This document shows, one piece after another, positions 5,753 through 8,780 of a DNA stretch of 8,780 nucleotides. The translations under genes were made by a program, and so were the position numbers. Every line of letters starts with the position of its first letter. Positions within the stretch are counted from its first letter, which is position 1. The notes below the pieces were generated by a model. It ran no database searches. It was not told the origin of the DNA and saw only the letters and a program-made list of their open reading frames with translations. The DNA comes from DATKQI01 sp035532755 (GTDB lineage Bacteria > Pseudomonadota > Alphaproteobacteria > Acetobacterales > Acetobacteraceae): positions 1 to 8,780 of the forward strand of contig DATKQI010000165.1 of NCBI GenBank assembly GCA_035532755.1. Direction: 5' to 3'.

Positions 5753-5791
5753 CTGGGGGCGACACCGCCGCGAAACAGAAGGGAAATCGCA

Positions 5792-6208
5792 ATGACCGAC
5801 AGCAGCCAGACGCCTTCCGCCGCCGCCGTGAAGGGCGGGGTGACCGCCTATCTCATGGTCGGTGGCGCGATGAAGGCCGCGGAGTTTTACAAGCGCGCCT
5901 TCGGGGCGGAAGTGGCCGTTGCCCATCCGGTGGACGACAAGGGCCGGACCATGCACGTTCATCTTTATATCAACGGCAGCTCGGTCATGCTGAGCGACGC
6001 CTATCCGGAGCACGGGCACCCGCTGGTGAAGCCGCAGGGGTTCAACCTCACGCTCCAGGTCAACGATATCGATGCCTGGTGGAAGCGCGCCATGGACGCC
6101 GGCGCCGAGGCGGTGATGCCGGTGTCGGAGATGTTCTGGGGCGCGCGCTACGGCCAGTTGCGCGATCCGTTCGGCGTGCTCTGGGCGATGAACGAGCCGA
6201 AGGGCTGA
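5792..6208 (+). CDS. VOC-superfamily protein (PhnB/glyoxalase-like)
   Basis: This 138-residue protein has the vicinal-oxygen-chelate fold of paired beta-alpha-beta-beta-beta modules. After a short flexible N-terminus, the first module runs from GGVTAYLMVGGAMKAAEFYK (15-34), and the second from GFNLTLQVNDIDAWWKRAM (83-101). It closes with FWGARYGQLRDPFGVLWAM (115-133), the hallmark of the PhnB-like subgroup. Several His and Glu residues (H55, H57, E73, H74, H76) could bind metal, but which ones do is not evident. Members include glyoxalases, dioxygenases and resistance proteins, and the substrate here is unknown. agaaggga (5777-5784) lies about 7 nt before the ATG. The position behind an ECF42-type promoter suggests it is a target of the adjacent sigma factor. 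It is followed after 22 bp by a second VOC gene in the same probable operon. Confidence 0.88.
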   Translation: MTDSSQTPSAAAVKGGVTAYLMVGGAMKAAEFYKRAFGAEVAVAHPVDDKGRTMHVHLYINGSSVMLSDAYPEHGHPLVKPQGFNLTLQVNDIDAWWKRAMDAGAEAVMPVSEMFWGARYGQLRDPFGVLWAMNEPKG

Positions 6209-6230
6209 GAGCCGCGAAGGAGCAGGCCCG

Positions 6231-6704
6231 ATGAACAAGATCGCCCCATGCCTGTGGTTCGACGGCAAGGCCGAGGAAGCGGCGCACTTCTACATGTCGA
6301 TCTTCAAGGGTGCGAAGATCGTCAGCATCATGCGGCATGGCGAGGCCGGGCCCGGGCCGAAGGGGTCGGTCCTGGCCGTGACGTTCGAGCTTGATGGCCA
6401 GCGGTTCATCGCCTTGAACGGTGGCCCGCACTTCACCTTCACGCCGGCCATATCGCTTTTCGTGACCTGCGAGACGCAGGAGGAAGTGGATGCGTTCTGG
6501 GAAAGGCTCTCCGCCGGCGGGGAGCCCGGGCAGTGCGGCTGGCTCAAGGACAAGTATGGCGTGTCCTGGCAGGTCGTTCCATCGATCCTGGGCGAGATGC
6601 TGCAGGACACGGATGCCGGGAAAGCGAACGGAGTCATGGAGGCGCTCATGAAAATGGGGAAGCTCGATATCGGGAAGCTGAGACACGCCTACGGACAGGC
6701 ATAG
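6231..6704 (+). CDS. VOC-superfamily protein, 3-demethylubiquinone-9 3-methyltransferase-like (PF06983)
   Basis: This 157-residue protein begins MNKIAPCLWFDGKAEEAAHFY, the standard start of the PF06983 branch of the VOC superfamily. It carries the strongly conserved CGWLKDKYGVSWQVVP at 102-117, then a C-terminal helix, VMEALMKMGKLDIGKLRHAY. Despite the family name, these small proteins are not shown to methylate ubiquinone, and the function is unassigned. The ATG at 6231 is supported by aaggag (6217-6222), 8 nt upstream, and by the family N-terminus. The 22-bp gap from the first VOC gene and the absence of a second promoter motif point to one transcript. The adjacent AHSA1 remnant suggests the operon once continued. 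Confidence 0.9.
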   Translation: MNKIAPCLWFDGKAEEAAHFYMSIFKGAKIVSIMRHGEAGPGPKGSVLAVTFELDGQRFIALNGGPHFTFTPAISLFVTCETQEEVDAFWERLSAGGEPGQCGWLKDKYGVSWQVVPSILGEMLQDTDAGKANGVMEALMKMGKLDIGKLRHAYGQA

Positions 6705-6705
6705 C

Positions 6706-6722
6706 GCAGCACAGCCTGCTGC
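6706..6722 (+). terminator. Small hairpin after the second VOC gene
   Basis: gcagca (6706-6711) pairs with tgctgc (6717-6722) around a 5-nt loop, starting just after the stop codon. There is no T-run, so a terminator role is only possible. It may also simply be the scar where the AHSA1-like gene lost its 5' part. Confidence 0.25.
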
Positions 6723-6726
6723 ATCG

Positions 6727-6800
6727 GTTGCCGGCCGGGAGGCGTACGAAAAGATGGGCTTCCACGAAGGCTGGGGGAAGTGCGCCGAGCAGCTTGCGGC
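6727..6800 (+). pseudogene. 3' remnant of an SRPBCC/AHSA1-domain gene
   Basis: In the frame beginning at 6727, the DNA encodes VAGREAYEKMGFHEGWGKC followed by AEQLAALF. This closely resembles the last helix of SRPBCC proteins of the AHSA1 type, whose C-termini typically read like HEEMGFHDGWGxxxDQLAAL. Nothing of the preceding roughly 120 residues of such a protein is present: the second VOC gene ends only 22 bp upstream. The frame stays open past the normal C-terminus to a stop at 6967-6969, inside the antisense of glgA, so the original stop is lost too. An in-frame ATG at 6754 has no ribosome binding site and would give a nonsense-like tail. AHSA1 genes often accompany VOC and DGPF genes in ECF42 loci, which supports a decayed operon member. 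The family match is from memory. Confidence 0.6.
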
Positions 6801-6829
6801 CCTTTTCGCGGTCTGCCTCGCGCCCCGCA

Positions 6830-8278
6830 TCATCTCCCTTCAGCCAACCCCGCATACAACGCCGCATAATGCCGCGCCGGCCCTGCCCAGCCGACCGGGG
6901 AGGCCATGGCGTTGCGCTGCAACTGCCGCCATGTCCGCCGTGCGGCGAACAGGGCGCCGGCGCGGGTGATCGCGGCCTCCAGCCGTTCGCGCGTGACCGG
7001 GGTGAAGTGCAGGCCGGTGGCGACGCCGGCTGCTTGCGCCATCTCGTTCGCGTCGATCACCGTGTCGGCGAGGCCGCCGACGCGGGCCACCACCGGCACC
7101 GCGCCGTAGCGGAGCGCGCAGAGCTGGGTGAGGCCGCAGGGCTCGAAGCGCGAGGGAACCAGCAGGGCATTGCTGCCGGCCTGGAGCAGGTGGGCGAGAG
7201 CCTCGTCATAGCCGATCATTACGCCGATGCGGCCGGGATGGGCCGCCGCAGCGGCGCGGAAGCCGGCTTCCAGCGCAAGCTCGCCCGTGCCCAGCAGTGC
7301 CAGTTGGCCGCCGGCGGCGAGAAGGGCGGGGAGGGCATCCAGCAGCAGGTCCATGCCTTTTTGCCAGGTCAGCCGGCTCACCACGCCGAACAGCGGCGCG
7401 GCGGGGGCAGGGTGCAGGTGGAACCGGGCCTGGAGCTCGGCCTTGTTCGGCGCGCGCGCCTTGAGCCGTGTTGCGTCGAACGGGGCGGGCAGGAACGGAT
7501 CGGTGGCGGGGTTCCACACGGCTTCGTCGATGCCGTTGAGGATGCCGCTGACCACGGCGGCGCGCGCCTGCAACAGGCCACCCAGGCCGAGGCCGCCCTC
7601 GGGCGTCATGATTTCGGCGGCGTAGGTGGGGGAGACGGTGGTGATGCGGTCGGCGAAGCGCAGGCCGGCCTTCAGGTAGCCGATCGACCCGTAGTACTCC
7701 ACGCCATCGATCGTGTAGGAACTGGCCGGCAGCCCCAGGCGCCGCAGCAGGCCGGCGGGAAACTGGCCCTGGAAGGCGAGGTTGTGCACGGTGATGATGG
7801 TGCCGGGCCGGGGCGTGCCGCCATAATGCAGATAGGCGGGAGCGAGGCCGGCCTGCCAATCATGCGCGTGCACCACATCCGGGACGAAACCGGGCACCAG
7901 CCCGCGGCCGATGTGGGCCGCGACCTGTGCGAGGGCGGCGAAGCGCAGGGCGTTGTCCGGCCAGTCCTTCCCGTCCGGCCCGGTGTAGATGTTGCCGGCG
8001 CGGGCGTAGAGGTGCGGCGCGTCGATCACGAGCAGATCGAGCCCGGCCGCGGTGCCGGCCAGCAGCCGGGCCGGGCCGCCGAACAGGTCGGTGACGGTGG
8101 CCGTTGTTTGGGCCTTCTCCAGGCCGGCGATCACGGCCGGATAGCCAGGCACCAGGGAGTGCATCGCCACACCCTCGGCCGCCACCGCGCCGGGCAGTGC
8201 GCCGGCCACGTCGGCGAGGCCGCCGGTCTTGACGAGAGGGTAGATTTCCGAGGCGACGGAGAGGACGCGCACCGTCAT
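6830..8278 (-). CDS. glgA: Glycogen synthase (ADP-glucose)
   Basis: This glycosyltransferase family 5 enzyme transfers glucose from ADP-glucose to growing alpha-1,4-glucan. It has 482 residues, against 477 in E. coli. The N-terminal domain starts MTVRVLSVASEIYPLVKTGG, with the ADP-glucose-binding KTGGL at 17-21. HAHDWQAGL (137-145), TVHNLAFQG (163-171) and YLKAGLRFADRITTVSPTY (201-219) follow. The C-terminal domain carries SRLTWQKGMD (301-310, with the substrate-binding Arg and Lys) and PSRFEPCGLTQ (375-385, with the catalytic-type Glu). All expected residues are present, so the enzyme should be active. The start at 8278 matches the family and overlaps the glgC stop as ATGA; an in-frame ATG at 8317 would add 13 residues inside glgC. 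The 3' end converges on the AHSA1 remnant, and no clear terminator is visible for this strand. Confidence 0.96.
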   Translation of the reverse strand: MTVRVLSVASEIYPLVKTGGLADVAGALPGAVAAEGVAMHSLVPGYPAVIAGLEKAQTTATVTDLFGGPARLLAGTAAGLDLLVIDAPHLYARAGNIYTGPDGKDWPDNALRFAALAQVAAHIGRGLVPGFVPDVVHAHDWQAGLAPAYLHYGGTPRPGTIITVHNLAFQGQFPAGLLRRLGLPASSYTIDGVEYYGSIGYLKAGLRFADRITTVSPTYAAEIMTPEGGLGLGGLLQARAAVVSGILNGIDEAVWNPATDPFLPAPFDATRLKARAPNKAELQARFHLHPAPAAPLFGVVSRLTWQKGMDLLLDALPALLAAGGQLALLGTGELALEAGFRAAAAAHPGRIGVMIGYDEALAHLLQAGSNALLVPSRFEPCGLTQLCALRYGAVPVVARVGGLADTVIDANEMAQAAGVATGLHFTPVTRERLEAAITRAGALFAARRTWRQLQRNAMASPVGWAGPARHYAALYAGLAEGR

Positions 8279-8780
8279 GCGGAGAGCCGGTCGATCATCT
8301 GCTGGGTGATCAGGCACACGCCGCGGGCGGTGCGGCGGAAGCGGCGGGCATCCAGCACCGGATCTTCGCCGACGACGAGGCCATCGGGGATGTGCACCCC
8401 GCGATCGATGACGACATCGCTCAGCCGGGCGGATCGGCCGATCTCGGCGTAGGGCAGCGCGACCGTCGCTTCCAGGTGGGTGAACGAGTTCACCCGCACG
8501 CCGGTGAACAGCAGCGACCGGCGCACCGCCGCGCCGGAGACGATGCAGCCGCCGGAGACGAGCGAGCTGACGGCCTGGCCGCGCCGGCCATCCTCGTCAT
8601 GAATGAACTTCGCCGGCGGGACGATCTCGCCATAGGTCCAGATCGGCCAGTCCCGGTCGTAGAGGTCGAGCGCGGGGATGAAATCGGTGAGGTCGATGTT
8701 CGCTTCCCAGTAGGCATCGACCGTGCCGACATCGCGCCAATAGGCCTCTGATTCCGCGCTGGAACGCACGCAGGAGCCGG
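8275..8780 (-). CDS. glgC: Glucose-1-phosphate adenylyltransferase, C-terminal part
   Basis: ADP-glucose pyrophosphorylase makes ADP-glucose from glucose-1-phosphate and ATP, the committed step of bacterial glycogen synthesis and the substrate supply for the adjacent GlgA. Only the last 167 residues are in the window; the gene runs off the right edge, and the full enzyme is usually about 420-430 residues. The visible part starts in the end of the catalytic domain (AYWRDVGTVDAYWEANIDL, with the conserved YWRDVGT), then DWPIWTYGEIVPPAKF. It continues into the left-handed beta-helix domain with VSGGCIVSGAAVRRSLLFTG, RVNSFTHLEATVALPYAEIG and DRGVHIPDGLVVGED. It ends GVCLITQQMIDRLSA. The 4-bp overlap with glgA implies an operon with coupled translation. 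Confidence 0.95.
   Translation of the reverse strand, partial: GSCVRSSAESEAYWRDVGTVDAYWEANIDLTDFIPALDLYDRDWPIWTYGEIVPPAKFIHDEDGRRGQAVSSLVSGGCIVSGAAVRRSLLFTGVRVNSFTHLEATVALPYAEIGRSARLSDVVIDRGVHIPDGLVVGEDPVLDARRFRRTARGVCLITQQMIDRLSA

Noticed and set aside
4404..5792. A 462-codon open frame on the minus strand opposite the sigma gene
   Set aside because: The Arg/Leu/Gly-rich translation has no domain motifs, while the plus-strand sigma factor is unmistakable.
6754..6969. A 71-codon plus-strand gene starting MGFHEGWGKC
   Set aside because: No ribosome binding site, a start in the middle of a family motif, and a nonsense tail antisense to glgA. Better explained as the remnant of an AHSA1 gene.
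6533..8452. A 639-codon open frame on the plus strand across glgA and glgC
   Set aside because: It is antisense to two clear enzymes, has a low-complexity Gly/Arg/Ala-rich translation and no ribosome binding site. It is a by-product of G/C third-position bias.

Overview
The window is GC-rich, with strong G/C third-position bias and tightly packed genes, and it reads as bacterial chromosome. The gene content and protein style suggest an alphaproteobacterium, most likely Rhodospirillales/Acetobacteraceae. The supporting features are an NPAPLGL-type acetate channel, a sigma factor of the ECF42 type next to a DGPF/YCII protein, and glgC-glgA on a 4-bp overlap. The taxonomic call is inference from style and not from a marker gene.

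Left edge (1-1099): the 3' part of an IS481-like insertion sequence. Its transposase enters from outside the window and its right end carries two copies of a GTYACCCATGTCTYMGG motif. The element stops a few bases short of the 3' CCA end of a complete tRNA-Thr(UGU) gene on the minus strand. A 189-bp spacer then separates the divergent tRNA and satP genes and holds a 9-bp direct repeat.

Middle (1289-3974): four plus-strand genes. They are an acetate/succinate channel (satP), a secreted pentapeptide-repeat protein, a small secreted protein with four cysteines and no recognised family, and an Asp/Glu-racemase-superfamily protein that appears to lack the second catalytic cysteine. A strong hairpin follows satP, and a clear intrinsic terminator follows the racemase-like gene.

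Right-middle (4005-6800): a compact ECF42-type regulatory module. A YCII/DGPF protein gene overlaps a 417-residue sigma factor gene by ATGA. Two VOC-superfamily genes follow, and after them a remnant of an SRPBCC/AHSA1 gene. The YCII gene and the first VOC gene are each preceded by nearly the same promoter-like sequence, TGTCKG-N17-CGTC, at identical spacing. This suggests that the sigma factor drives both its own operon and the VOC operon. This is the most informative non-coding signal in the window.

Right edge (6830-8780): the glycogen genes glgC (3' part only) and glgA on the minus strand, translationally coupled and converging on the VOC operon.

I did not find a CRISPR array, a prophage or an evidently new defence system. 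The points that deserve follow-up are the paired sigma promoters, the decayed AHSA1 gene, the IS end structure beside the tRNA, and the racemase homologue with an altered active site.
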